From the NCBI GenBank assembly GCA_007026445.1, contig VDMD01000002.1, forward strand, positions 2,852,001 through 2,916,000: a stretch of DNA of 64,000 nt, given 5' to 3'. Source of the DNA: Schizophyllum amplum (lineage: Eukaryota; Basidiomycota; Agaricomycetes; Agaricales; Schizophyllaceae). Shown piece after piece: positions 22,448-35,188 of this stretch. The position numbers and the translations under genes are program-made. The notes below the pieces were generated by a model, which made no database searches, was not told the origin of the DNA, and saw only the letters and a program-made list of their open reading frames with translations. Numbering within the stretch: position 1 is the stretch's first letter; each line of letters opens with the position of its first letter.

Positions 22448-23345
22448 GCTAGTCGTTCGCTTTCCGCTGTGCTTGTCCAGGTCTTGTATGGTTTTCTCTC
22501 TGCTTGTACATGCTTTGCACACAGGTACTATCGCACTCCGCATCGTCGCACTCACGGCTGTCTCCCTCACTGCACACTCATCTCTTCCTATGCGCATCTT
22601 ATGTCCCCTCCTAGGCTCCCTTTCCCTTTTTTATTATCTTGGCTTTCTCCTTGCATCACGCATCGCATGGCATCGCGGCACCCCTGGGGGATGTTCGCGG
22701 TCGCCTAACGCATTACACTTGCTCGCCTAATACTCTCCGCCTTCCTTCGTCGTTGGGTTGGGCATTCCGATTTGCTTATCTCCTCCATCCTCTCCGTCTA
22801 CCTACCTTGTCTTATCTCATCTCCGCTCCACCTCAACGACGACCTGTAATTTTTACTACTTATGCTACTCGACTCTCGGGCATCGTCTCCCGACTAATAG
22901 CAGTCTTTCGAATATGACCATCCCTTGCATACATGTAACAGCTAATATGGTTTGATGAGTACAATGATATGCAAGCCTTCTGGTTCTGCTTCGCAGAGTT
23001 GGGCGAACGCCGACAGAGACGCACAAGCTGCATGTGGTGGTGGTTAGTAGGCGGGGTCAGGGTCGTGCTTCGTTGCCGGCGGGAACCCGCGGTAGGTTGA
23101 TGCGGCATGCGCCGGCCAACAAACACGTATCATTGTTCTCAGGCTCCTCGAGGTCAACTCTGGGTCAACTCGACGTCCTCTGCGGTCACTGCCAGGGCGA
23201 CGCTGAAGACCCAGAGTCCCGTCTCGAACTCTATCTCTGCTGCCAGGCGGTTCTCGTTCTCTGTGCTAGAACGCCTCCGTGCTTGCGTCAGCGCACAGCC
23301 AAATCCTCGAGACCGAATTGGACGCCGCGCAACTTGAACGCGGCC
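22448..23345. other. Intergenic stretch
   Basis: The first 450 bases are pyrimidine-rich and probably hold the 3' untranslated region of the RGS gene. The rest is upstream sequence of the MAPR-like gene. No further gene is seen. Confidence 0.5.
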
Positions 23346-24516
23346 ATGTCTTGGTTGGGAGATTTCGCACCGGGCGCTGAGCCGCGCCAACCATACAGGG
23401 AAGTGGACGACACTCCCAAGGTGCCGGACCCGTCGATACCGGGACGCATGGTGTCGACGAAGAAAGCGAACCAGCCTTTCCTTGCGTGCGTCGCGATCCC
23501 ACATCTGGTGAGACTGCTAGTGACGAGAGCGGGTGGACAAGGTACAAGGACTACCGCGACAGACAGCAGAAGGCGCACGAAGCGTGGGCCGAGCGCAAAA
23601 AGGAGCGCGATGCGAAACTCGCGCGCGGCGAGTCCGTTGGACCGGAGGAACCTGACCCGACGGTACCGCAGGAGATTAGCGTGTTGAGCTTGATGCGCGG
23701 GCTCCTCTACGTGGTGATTCTATTCCTCCTTGCCGGGAAGTTCTTCACAGGGAGCTTCGTGTGGGGGTACGATGGGAAGTGGGTCCACATGAAGACCTAC
23801 ACGCCGGATGTGAGTGGGGAAGCAATTATGTGGGTGGCAGTCTGGCTGACGGAAGTTCGCGTACGTGCAGTGGGGTACCGAGCGGTTGTTCACAGACCGG
23901 TCGCTTGCCCAGTATGACGGGAGCGTCCCTGGGCGACCCGTATACCTCGCCGTACGTCGGTGAGGCTTTTGCGTGGCGACGTCGATGCTCACTTTGCGCA
24001 GATAGACGGAGAGGTGTATGATGTGAGCAAAGGGTCCGCTTACAGGTCCGGCGGCTCCTACAGCTTCTTGTGCGTACTTGCATCGTAAATGGGACGTTAT
24101 GGACTGACGAGACCTGTCTCAGCGCTGGTAAGGATGCGGCACGCGCGTATGGTACAGGCTGCTTCAAGACCCACCTCACGCACGACCTGCGAGGACTGAC
24201 CGAGAGCGAATTTAGGGTACGGATAAACTGCGCACACCGCTCGTTGAGAAGCGTCGCTGACTTGGCGCAGGGCGTACAGCATTGGAAGGACTTCTACAAG
24301 GACCACAAGGACTACTGGCGGATCGGGCGCGTCATTCATGAGCCCATTGACCCTAGCAGCCCGATCCCAGAGCACTGCAAGGCCAAGAGAGCCAACACGG
24401 ACAAGAAGGACGCAGACGGGGACCCATTCATGAAAGATACTGCCGAGAGAGGCGCGGCGCCGCCTCCAAAGCAGCCGCGCAAGAAGAAGTCCGAGAAAGT
24501 GCAAGGGGAACTGTAA
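23346..24516 (+). CDS. Membrane-anchored cytochrome b5-like heme-binding protein (MAPR/PGRMC family)
   Basis: Exons: 23346-23485, 23521 (or 23530)-23809, 23871-23951, 24002-24069, 24123-24216 and 24271-24516, all in phase. After a charged N-terminus there is one transmembrane helix (LMRGLLYVVILFLLAGKFF). The MAPR-type cytochrome b5 fold follows: ERLFTDRSLAQYDGSVPGRP, VYLAIDGEVYDVSKGSAY, SFFAGKDAARAYGTGCF, then LTESEFR and GVQHWKDFYKDHKDYWRIGR. MAPR proteins bind heme through Tyr residues rather than the His pair of true cytochrome b5, and in fungi support sterol-synthesis P450s in the ER. The Lys/Pro-rich C-terminal tail (about 60 residues, PPPKQPRKKKSEK) is an addition. The cellular role is inferred from family only. 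Confidence 0.85.
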
Positions 24517-24740
24517 TTATGCAAGTCTAGTAGTTCCAATATAAACAAGGATATGATACTGTGTACGAACGTCCCGTGATACTATGCAATGCGTGTGTGC
24601 TTGTTGTAATTTTGATGCGATGCAGAACAATGGAGAACTTTTCGAGAAAGCACGACATTTGAGAAGAAGCGGTCTCTGGCGCGTGCATCAGTACGGGCGG
24701 CGCGATTAAAGACGATAATCAAACACGCGCGGCGCCTCAC

Positions 24741-25442
24741 CTAGCGTGGCGAGCCATGCGTGAGGAGATAGTTTTTGATGATGGGAAAGTCTGCCATCGA
24801 GGCGTCGACCATGGACGTGAACGGGTTGTCGCGGTATTTGGCGACGACGACGTTGCCGCGCCAGGCGAGCTCCTCGCGGTACGAGCGGCCTTGAATCTCG
24901 CGGACGCACTTGTTAACGGGGAACGGCATCCCGTCGCGCGAGACGGTCGGATAGAAGATGATGTAGGGCTGAGCGAACTTGCGGTTCATGCCGTCGAGCG
25001 CTTCGACCAGCTGAAGAAAAAATTGAGTAAGAGAAGGGGGGCGGAAAGCGGGACGCGCACCTGGTACTTCCAGGCGCGGGGACCAAGGCCTTCGGCGATC
25101 TAATGGGAAGAAAGGGTTAGTAAGGACGCGACGGCGGGTGGTGGTGGGGCTCACGTAGTCCATGTAGACCTCAGGGTGCGGCATGCGAGATGCGGGTTGG
25201 CCGTACATCATGGCGTGGCTGGGCACGCTCATGGGGCTTCACGTAAATGTGAGCTCACAGAGAGAGAATATGAGCCCGGGCTAAACACACCTTGTGGCGA
25301 GTGACACGAGCGTGGGCGAGCGACCTGCAATTCGTGGGCGCGTCAGTCTCCTGGAGGACGCTAGTACGAACGGAGACGTACCATCAGATGGGATGAGCAG
25401 GGCCTCGAAGGACAGCATCGTAGAACCGGTGTAGTGGTCCAT
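24741..25442 (-). CDS. Small conserved-looking protein of unknown function
   Basis: Five exons fit: 25442-25382, 25324-25291, 25236-25155, 25099-25061 and 25010-24741, giving 161 aa with closed phases. The sequence is non-repetitive: MDHYTGSTMLSFEALLIPSD, then MYGQPASRMPHPEVYMDY, GLGPRAWKYQLVEALDGM, QPYIIFYPTVSRDGMPFPVN and a C-terminal VVAKYRDNPFTSMVDASM. I do not recognise the family. No signal peptide or membrane helix is seen. Short phase-consistent exons with standard donors make it a real gene. It has its own TATA box and is convergent with the MAPR-like gene. Confidence 0.75.
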
Positions 25443-28042
25443 GTTCTAGTGTACAGAGCGAGGCGATCTAGGTTGGAATCGAGAAGGGGAAGGCGAAAGT
25501 AGCCCGCTACTGAGAAAGTCTGGGGAAGGAAAGAAGGAGAAGGCGAAAGTGTGGAAGGGGTGTATTCCTCTTTCCCTTATATACGCGCCGCCGGCATAAA
25601 CAATGTGGACGACGCTGTGCCCGATCACCAACACGGTGACTGCGTTCTTTGAGGAATACGATTTCATACCTGATGCAAATAGATCAGTGACACTCACTGG
25701 GTGCTTCCATAATGAGCGGCCGAGGAACAAGGGTGTGCCAGACGTGCACTCAAAGGGCAAGCGTGCCAGGCATGTTCATTCTGTGGCTGAGACCAACCCC
25801 GCGGGAAGGCTGTCGTGCCATTTGCAGACAAAGGCAGGCGGCGCTTGCGCGAAGCTCGCCGCGGGCGGGAAAGCGGAAGGCGGGTGGCAGGTCCGCTCCC
25901 GCACTGGGCTAGAAACTGTCAGCCCGCGCGGGGCTCTGGAGTACAGGGTGCAGAATCGAGCAAGCCGTCCTGGCCCAGGCTAGCCGAAGAATTGCGCTGG
26001 ATGATTCATTCGCCTGCTGCAGAGAGCGAGGACCGTGACGCTTGGCGAAAGCCAGTGCGCGAATCTCGCCCTCGGTCGTGTTCATTGAAACGAGGGGACC
26101 CTGTCATAGTATAAGGGTACCGGTCGTCCATTTTCGCGAGGAGAGCATGGCGGCGAAGGTACCAGATATTCCGCGCTTTTGAAAGCCAAGTTTCAGGGTC
26201 GGCGAGAGCGAGCGCATCGTGCTCGGCTGCGAGGCAGAGACTGGCCCACGGGGTTTGATGCCGGACTGGGACAAGGAGGGAAAGAAAAGCCCATGTTTAT
26301 TCTTCCTAATCCGGCAGATGCCGGCCATGTTCGCAGGTTGCATTCCTCGGCCATCCTACTGCTCATACAGCAACATGAACTGGCAATGAAAACGACGGAG
26401 GGCCCTACACAGGGCGGGGGCGCGAATGACACGCTTCATTCAAACTCATTTCGCTGAAATGTCAGGACCAAGGGCTATGGGCTCACGAATAACTGGGCTT
26501 TGTCGGCGGCGCGCGATGTTATCACCAACACGTTGCGACTTCATCGACATCGTCGAGTTCTCGCCGGCACCAGCGTGGCCAGAGCCTGCGTGGTAAGTTT
26601 TTCAGGGTCTTTCTTCTTCAATTCAGATATCCAACCCGCAGCGGCTGCCTTTCGTTCTTTGGGGCTGATTACAGTTCAATCGCGCACAGCGCTCGTCGAG
26701 CGCGTTTGTCCTGTATGTCTCAGGCAGGCGTGTACTTTGACTTCGCCCGCAGATTCCTCAGGCCGGTTGCACGAAGCGGCGCCCTCGATGTTGATGCGCG
26801 AGCCCTCTCATGGGCAACATAGGCTCCAAGGCTGCAGATTCATTCGAGATACCGCACTCGCAGTGATAGCGCTGGTGGTTCTCTCAGCTCGTGCGAACTG
26901 CAAACTCCTTGCTTTAAAGCCTATCCGTAGCGAAGGTAGCGCGTAGCATCTGACCACGTTTTCGCCTCGCGCGCCTTGTCTCATATGTGAGTAATGAGTC
27001 CGTCACGAACCGCTGTTTGGTCAATCTCATCTTCACTCTCCGTCCTCCTGACTGTCCTATCTAGGTTGGCGCAACTCCATAGGCGACCTCTTTACCCGCC
27101 TATCCTACGCGCACCGCTAAGGCAGTCCCCATTGTGCTGCCGTGATCACCCTCGCGATGCGTTACGAGGAGCATGCATCTAATCGCTTAGCTGACGCATG
27201 CGCGCAGCGACTCTGCTTCTCTTCTTTCCCTCGGCTGACTGGCTGACCGGTTTACAGAACGTCGCGATCCTTATTTGCCGATCAAAAGCTGCCGCTGCCC
27301 GTCAGGTGTGCCCCTACGCTGCGCTGACGTTCCTGCAGTGACGGGCTTGCTGATGGAGCGCTAACTTATCGCTTGGACAGCCAACAACATTCCGGATACT
27401 TTGGAGGGTACTACAAATCTCGTCATGTCCATTCCGGCTTGCACCACACTCCGAAATGTTATACAGAACTGGTTCATCTCCGCCCTCATTTTCTCTGGAG
27501 AGTCCCCAACGACCTATGATTGCAGGCGTCATTTAGCCCTCATACTTCCACTTGCCGTACAAATATCTTGGCAGACCGTTAACGCCCTCGTCTGAACCTC
27601 CGCTTCAGGGGAGGCGGCGAGCCAAGCTTATCGCTCTTATGGCTAGTGTACATCCAAAAGGAAGACACTTCCGTTCAGCTTTACAAGCTTGTCGCGACGA
27701 TCCTATCAGTGCTCCGGGTGGCGCGCTGACTCGATATGACCATCATTACTATGGAGGGTTAGCACTGCAGTTGCGATAGGGGGGTGGTCCCGCTGGGGTG
27801 CTCCGTCGACGATCTTCATGACGCCAAGGCGAGTCCAGAAAGCGCTGCCCCGTAGTGTTCAGTTGTTATCCCCAGCTCATACTGCCCCCCAAACGCGCAG
27901 AAGGCAGCGTTCGACGCGTTGTGGGTCCACAACATACAGGATTGATGGGATTAGCCCCATTGGTAACATCCGCTTTGACCTGACGCGCTTTTCAACCTGA
28001 ACGCGACGCGTCGACGCTGGGTTTGGTGTTGTATTGTCCGCG
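25443..28042. other. Long intergenic stretch without a recognisable gene
   Basis: The left end is the promoter of the small unknown gene and the right end that of NUP120. Open frames in between (for example 25603-25983 and 26500-26946) show no domains, no matching splice structure and biased composition. They may be decayed coding or repetitive DNA. Confidence 0.5.
25577..25583 (-). promoter_or_regulatory. TATA box of the small unknown gene
   Basis: On the minus strand the sequence reads GTATATAAGG, 135 bp before the ATG at 25442. Confidence 0.55.
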
Positions 28043-31000
28043 ATGGACGACCACTTTCTCGTTTCCTCCTCCTTCTCCTCTCTATTTTCTCTTGAAGGCC
28101 CTGTCTTTGAGGTCCCCACCGTCAGGTCCGCAGACATCACCGGCAACAACGAGAGGAACAGTGACCTGCAGAGCGAACATGCTTCCTCGTCGCTGGTCAA
28201 CGACAAAAGAATAGCGGGACCAGTCGTATTACGCGTCCTGAACGGTGGAGAGCTCATTGAACTGACGACACTCAAGCATAATCTTGTTCCCCTCCGATTC
28301 CACTTCCCCTCCCCCGTTCTCCCCTCACCAGGCCTATTCTTCCCCAGCGCAGACGAGATCCATGTGCTCGTCGTCACTACAATCGGCTCACTGTACCGGA
28401 TCGTCGTTGCGGTATACCAGAACGTGCAGACAAACGAGTTCCATTGGGGAGAAGTCAAGACCATCAACGAGTACCCGATCGGACATGGCGGAGGCAAGCT
28501 CTCGGGAGTGGCGCACGCAAGAGATCCATCATGCGTGGTCGTAGGACTGGACAACGGCGCACTCCTTCGAATGGATTCAATGTCCATGTATGCGGTCGGG
28601 GAGGGTGCGTAACAGGCTATATGCGCATGGCTTCCCACTCACTCGCGTCTATAGAACCATGGACGGAAACCGTATCTACCGACTCGGGATTACGCGCCAA
28701 ACTCTCCTCCTTTGTCTATTCCAGCCTCTCCGAGGGGGACAAGATCATCTCTGTTGCCACAATGCCGGCCTGGCAGTCCACCGACGGCCTGTGGGATTCC
28801 ACCTCCGACGTGCTGCCAATATGGACACTCTCACGCGATCGTACTCTGCGTATGTGGAGACCGAACGCTGGTGTATCCTCCACCAAGGTAGACGCGACGT
28901 CCACACCCAGCCGAGAAGTTACGCCTACACCGGGAGCGGCACACAGCCAGATGCACCAGGTCCTCCTTGACGGCGAGCCGCAGACACTACTTCGCGTCTT
29001 CAAGGGCATCACGAACGAGGAGATGAACGAAGAGAGTATATGCGTCATTGTCTTCATCCCTTCGCCAGCGTCGCCGACATCGGGCGGCTGCTTCCACGTA
29101 TACACGATGCGCAAGGCCAGCTTGGTCCTCTGCGGTACAATTCCTTGCCCTATCACAACTGTCGGTTACCATCTTCAAGACATAACCGTCGTCCGCGGCA
29201 AGCCAACCCGCGATCACCTGTATGCGTTATGGGACGACCATGGCCGGTCCATCGTGCAGCGGATGCCCATCCACTTCGAGAATGCGCCTGTTCTATCCAC
29301 GACTTGGCGAACATTCACATACGCGTCACAAAGGGAGCTCACCCCCTCCTATCTGGACGAGCTGCTTATGGGCCGACCCACAGTCGCGGAAACCTTCCTT
29401 GAAGCTCTGCTACGCCCGGGAGTCTTCTCTTCGCTCACCCTCAAGCTCGCTATCGAACAGTACTCTGCAGACTGTCGTTCCCTGCCTGGAACACCTCCGC
29501 CACAGCTGCAAGTCACGTATGCCAATGTTGCGGAGAATATCGCTGCGGTCGTTGGCTGCACCGTCATGCTCAACCGCGACCCGCATACTGGCCTTCCGAT
29601 GTACGACAACTACAACGTTGCTCTTAAGCGCGACTGGGAGGGCTTTATAGCTCGCTGTCGAGAGATCGAGCGCAGTGCAAGATGGCCGAGCTGCCTCGGT
29701 CGGAGTGGAGATGAGATCCTAGTGATTGAGCGGGAACGCGCCGGCGTGGCCGTGAGGCAGGATGAAGCTATCACCGTCCGCCGACTGGTGGAGCATGGCG
29801 ATGTCCCGCAACCATACACGGTCCTTTCGGTCTTCTGGCAATTGAAATCACGTCTGAGGCCGAGTTCTCTCGTCGCCGTCGAGAACAATGTCTTGCGCAT
29901 CCTACAGTCAGACAAGAACTTCCACCTTTCCGGCATGGTCGAGAATCAGGCCGAGGTAGAGCAGATCATCAGCGACGACGTCCAGGACGAGGGTCTGGCT
30001 TCATGGATGGAGGGACAGCTGCTGAAAGTAGGAGACCTAAGCCACGCGCTCGCAGCAGCAATCGAGCTGCTTGTCGGCGGCACAGTGAAGGGGGAGGATT
30101 ACGAGGATGACACGATCCCGGCACCACTGCCCGAGTGGCAGCGCGAGCTGATCACATCGTTCACCGCGGTCTCCGTCGACGCGCGCTACGAGCTTTGCCT
30201 CGCCATCTTCGTCTACGTCTACTTCTGCGCCGAGCAGAAGTCCCTCGGGACGTGGGAGGAGCCAATCATTGAGGAGATCTTCGGCGTGTTCCGCGGGCTG
30301 GTCGTTCTGCGCTTCCTCAGCCGACAGCCCGCGAAGCCGGCGCCGCGGGAGGTGGTGGTGTACCGCGCGCCGAGGCCGCAGCCCGAATTCTCCCTGCTGC
30401 ACCGGTTGGTGGCGGAATCGGTGCGCGCGGCGGAGGATTTGGAGTTGCTGGATATGGTGCGGGCGTTCATTGACACAACGGGGTTGTTGCGCTCGGCGTC
30501 GCCGGCAGATGTGAGCGCCCATGAGATCGACCTATGCTATAGGTTGCGACGGCTTGGGGCGACGTCGGTCGCGCATGAGATCACGTTGTATTTCCCCATA
30601 ACGCACGCGGTGGCGTACATTCGTGCACGATTATTCCTCGACTGCCATCGTGCGGACGATGCTGCCGCTATGCTGCTGAAAGTTGCCGGGAGCTTGGGTG
30701 AGCGGTCGCAATATCCATGAGACGTCGCCTGATACCTGCGTTATAGGTCCTGACAGTGGCTCGTCTCCATCGGAGAGGGAAGCACTGGCGAAGCTCTTGC
30801 CTGACGGTCCTATGACGTCCGAGTATGCCTTCGCCGTGCATTGCTCACATCTCTTCAAGATGGGCAACTACGTCTTCCAGGAGGTGCGGTTCGCTCAGCT
30901 GGCGCTGTCATTTGCGTCTGGCGAGGACGAGACATTGCCGTTGTGGGACAACATCATCAAAGGCTTTACGGCCCTCGGGTATTACGAGGAGGCATGTGCC

Positions 31001-32561
31001 GCCTTGGTCGCCGCTCCGGAGGTCCTGCCGTGCGTAACCTGCGTGTCGGCGCGTTGTTCGGAGACTGATATGTGGCCGACAGGAAGACAGAGCTGGTCAC
31101 TGGCCTGGTATATCACATCTGCGAGTCGGGCGCGATCCCCAAGCTCGTGTCGCTCGACCTGTCCCTCTTCCAAGAGGATGTCGAGGAAGCACTGTCATTC
31201 AAGGCACGGAACGTTGACCCCCGCGTGCGTCCCCACTACTCGAAGGTTCTCTATACGTGGTATATGTCTAGGGGAGATTATAGTCACGGTAGGCTTGCTG
31301 GTTTATATTCGTTTCCCAGTCGCTCACGTGCATACAGCTGCGTTAACCATGTACCAGCGTGCGCGCAAGCTTGCGACGATCATGGCCGACCCGGTGACTT
31401 TCGCGAACCACGTCGTGGAACAGTTAGATGCATACCTCGTTGCCATCAACGCACTCTCTCTCTCTGATCAGGAAGAGCCGTTCATCGCATGCCCTGTGGT
31501 GGATAATGTGAGTTGCGCTGTTGCAACTTCCAGGTTCTGAACTGAACGTCATGTAGGCTCGAAAACGCCGCAGAACATCCAAATACATTCCGGAGGACCG
31601 GTTTAAGGCGGACAGTCTGGGTGTGACATACGGCGTCGACGTGATCCGGCTGAGCGACCTAGAGCAGGAGTATGCCTTGTTGAACGCACAAGCCGACCTC
31701 ATCCGGCGAGATCCCACAATATTGCAGGCCCCAGGTCCGCACGTTCTCGTATTCTTCTCCTTCTCTTGACTAATGCTATCATTCATCAAGAATTCCTCTT
31801 ACCGCCAGAAACTGTTGTCCTCCGCCTCGCTGCTGCGAACCGCTTTGACGCGGCGCTTGCAACGGCGCGTAGCCTTAAGGTTGACATGGCGGACATCTTC
31901 GCGCGCCTTGCCACGCAGTGCTTGCGCCTTGCCCGAGGTGGTGCAGCGGAGTTGATGCTTCAGGAAGGGGACAGCGTGGACTGGCTCCTGACGGATGCAG
32001 TCGCGTCGTGGGCGGGGACGCCCGCAGAAAAGGGCTGGCGGTTTTTGCGGGGTGCGCTGCAGAGACATGATGGCCGGGCAACGGACTGGCGGTATACAAA
32101 AGTGGTGTACGAAACCGTGATGGGGCTGGGAGCGGTGCCGCCGACGTGGCTGGTGCAGGCGCTGGAGGTGAGTGAAGGTGCACATAACGGGGCTTGAAGT
32201 GACTCATGCGATCCTATAGGAAAACCAGCATGAATATCTGGTGAGGGCAAGCTTGCGGTTCGACCGACTGCAAGACGCAGTGAGGCATGCCGTAGCGTTG
32301 ATACGAAAGGTGTGTTCGTCGCATGCTTCCCAGTCCTACTATGCCGAGCTCATACTCATTATCCAGGTCGGCGACAAGCTCGCACGTGCGGAAGCGCCAC
32401 GAAATGCGAGCGCAGTGTGGCTTCCGTACACACTCATCGATCAGGTCCTGGTTGCAGCGGAGTCGTTCGACGCTCCCGTGCTGGCGCAGCTTCCGGAGTT
32501 GAAGGATTCTGTAGCGATCCACACGGAAAGGATGCAGAAGCTGACTGCGAGGATGGAATGA
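28043..32561 (+). CDS. NUP120: Nucleoporin Nup120/Nup160, Y-complex subunit
   Basis: Nine exons close in phase: 28043-28604, 28655-30697, 30747-31029, 31083-31288, 31338-31507, 31557-31734, 31791-32167, 32220-32309 and 32367-32561, giving 1367 aa. The N-terminal half is a beta-propeller-like region (for example GPVVLRVLNGGELIELTTL and LPIWTLSRDRTLRMW, typical of Nup160/Nup120). The C-terminal half is helical with repeats such as FAVHCSHLFKMGNYVFQEVR, AQLALSFASG, PHYSKVLYTWYMSRGDYS and TMYQRARKLATIMADP. Nup120/Nup160 is a scaffold of the outer ring of the nuclear pore and is needed for mRNA export and pore assembly. Length agrees with Nup160 family members (about 1000-1440 aa). It is convergent with the double F-box gene with 200 bp between them. 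Confidence 0.9.
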
Positions 32562-32761
32562 CGAGAGCGCGAGGATGGAGGAGATGGGATGACAGGCAGG
32601 TGATGTTGTACGTATATAATGCTTATTCCGAATCTTTGTGCTTTCAACTCGCCTTCTTGATATACTGCGGTGCAACTCGTGGACATGTCTGATGGTGGCG
32701 AGTCTGCTGAATACCCAGATATGGTCTTGAAGATCGAGCGCACTTGACTGCTCGCCGTACC

Positions 32762-35188
32762 TTATCCTCGCATTGTCCTCTGGACTCTGAGACGAGATGT
32801 CCAATGCCACCCACGTCTGTCCACTAACTGTATGCCTTCCTTCAGAAGCGTCTCTGCACGCGCAACCCACGGGTTCTTGATGATATCGTACCTACTCATG
32901 TTTGCTGAGCGTCCAACATTCTCAATTGAAGTCCGTACTCACTCGGCCACTGGATAAGAGAAAGCATCGATGCGGATCTCATCGAGCGCGGGCAAATTAC
33001 CGCGGTCGATGCTTTCGAAGAACGTGTCCCAGTGTCGCTTCACGGCATCACTGCAGACGATGACCTTGGCCAGCTTGCGGTGGGGTGGATCGCAAGCGAG
33101 TGAAGTGTTGGCACCCTGTTGTGAAGGGAGGTAAGGTGGATCAAGGAGGTCACTGTGATTCGCCGTACCGCAGAGCTGAACTTTAGCAGCGTGAGGTTGG
33201 GGCACAGACTAAGGAAAGGCGTCATGTCCAATTGCGCGTCCAGCATGCGGAGCTCATCTATCTTCGCGCCATGTTTCTCAAAGAATGGAATAGTATGTGG
33301 GCCTGGTCGTCGGATCCAGAGAATGCGCAGAGCCGGTAGCCTGTGTGGACAGTCAGTCACAAAAGTATCAGTTGACCACGGTTGCATACGCACTCGCAAG
33401 CTTCCATAAAGTCGAGGAAGGAGGTTGTGCCGACACACCACAGCGCTCTGAGGTATCGGAAACATTCTGGCGATGGTGTCATCTCCTGCATGCTAATCTT
33501 AAGCGTGCTGTCCCAGTAAAAGATCTGTATCTTGGCCAGTTTATGGAAGAGCGTTGCGTCCACGATACCGGATTTGTCGATGATCTGGACACCATTCAAC
33601 TCTAGTAGAGTGCTGGCCCCTGTTTGTAGCAAATGCTTGAAGCTGTCGCCGCTGATTCGGGTTGCGTCTTTGGACTCGCCGCGGATGCATATCAAGCTCG
33701 ACAGATTGTGAGCGGTGAGGAAGTCTTGAGGAAGCAGATATGCTGGGCGCCATCGTTTGCACAGAAATAGACATGTGAGGTGCCGGGACGCAGCCGGATT
33801 CTCGCGAAGAACGCGCTGGAACTCCTCTAGCGACGAAGGGCTGTTGATAATGAAGGAATGATGTAGCTCCCGATGGAGCTCCCGAATTACGTGCTGCAGT
33901 CGCCACGATGAGCCCAAAACAATTCAGCAGACCAGGACTCACTCACGTGGAATTCCCGGCAAACCAATGCGTATCGCAAGCGAGTCTTGTTCTTTTTGCG
34001 CGTGGAAAAGCTGCGATCGAAGGGATGGTCGAAGCCCGTCTCGTAGATTCGGAAGAAATAGCCCAGCACCTCCCTCCAGATCTTTCTCTGGACTTCTGTA
34101 GGTGCGCGCGTTAATGGAAAGCTTGTTTGTGCAGGCCATTTCGCAACATCGGCCCTATTAATAATGTTAGCCGTAGATCTCAAAATCCCTGTGCACCCAC
34201 TCTTTCTCTTCTGCAAATTTTGCCAAAGCGCGCAGCCGTGGCGACAGCCGGGGCTCCAACTCGTCCCAATCCTTCGTCCGCGGCCGGCGAAATGCGACGA
34301 CCTCTAGATGTTGGTTCTCTACGGCCTCCTCTAGCCACACTGGACACATCAGCTTGAATGTGAGATCAATGGCCACGTTGAGGACGCGCAGCTGAGGGGC
34401 GCCTTTCAGCGCGCGGGCGAGGCCAGCCCATATCGGCCACCAAGAGTGGAGTCGGAAGGTAAACATCATCATGGGACAGATTGTTATTTCCCGCTGGTAT
34501 ACCATATCAGCCATTCCCCTCAGACGAGATTCTTGCAGCCCATGAACAAATGTAGCCGGCACCACTCACCAACCGTTTCCATCGCGGTATCATTTCGTGG
34601 ACGCTTGCATTGAGCGCGTCCGTGTTTTTGTTCGACGGGAAAGAGCTGGTGCATGTTATCCTATAGGAGGGAATCATGACAAGATACTTGAGGTCCATTG
34701 TCGGCAACGCATTCTGGATGCCCGACGTGCTATCCTTCGCTGCATAGTCGAACGGCAGCGCGAGCGCTTCGATGTTCCGCGCTATCGCGCAGACCCCCTG
34801 AACATAAAAACCGAATCCGCCCTCCAGACGGAGTCTCCTGTGGACCGGAGTCAAGCACATGAGTCCTGTTTCCCTTATAATCTTCCAACCTCGCAAAAGC
34901 TTACCTGATAAATTTGCCGAGCTCTGGAGTGCGCATCAAGGCGCTGTCAAGCGCCTGCGCCTGCGCGGTAGAGCGCAGGATCACTGTGTGGTACAGCAGA
35001 GGAGTTCCGACACGCAGCCAGTCCTTGCACACGAGGAGAAGGACCGACGTGGAAAGCTGACCGTAGCGCACGAACGGCGACTCCATGGCGTGGTCCTGAC
35101 CGCCGTGTTCAAAGTCGGCGTCCGAGACCGACATGATGTGTGCGAGAAGTTTGTTGATGATCTCGTCTGGGAGATGCATCACCGACAT
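32762..35188 (-). CDS. Double F-box protein (two F-box/LRR-like halves in one reading frame)
   Basis: Exons: 35188-34905, 34837-34570, 34493-34201, 34154-33947, 33893-33394, 33340-33169, 33115-32943 and 32891-32762; all phases close to 675 aa. The N-terminal half has the F-box MHLPDEIINKLLAHIM...LLLVCKDWLRVGTPLLYHTV followed by LRLEGGFGFYVQGVCAIARN. The second half starts with another F-box-like segment (APTEVQRKIWREVLGYFF...RYALVCREFHHVI) and leucine-rich stretches such as CPNLTLLKFSS and LPALRILWIRRPG. It ends YDIIKNPWVARAETLLKEGI. The alternative is two genes: reading through the donor at 34200 gives a stop at 34167. But the second half then has no in-frame ATG, whereas the intron 34200-34155 (branch-like CTAAC, acceptor TAATAG) joins both halves. 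Such proteins probably act as SCF-type adaptors. Confidence 0.72.

Noticed and set aside
33939..34139. Separate small gene beginning at ATG 34139 (MACTNKLSINAR)
   Set aside because: It is out of frame with the F-box-like reading, ends after 66 codons and overlaps the exon that closes the double F-box model.
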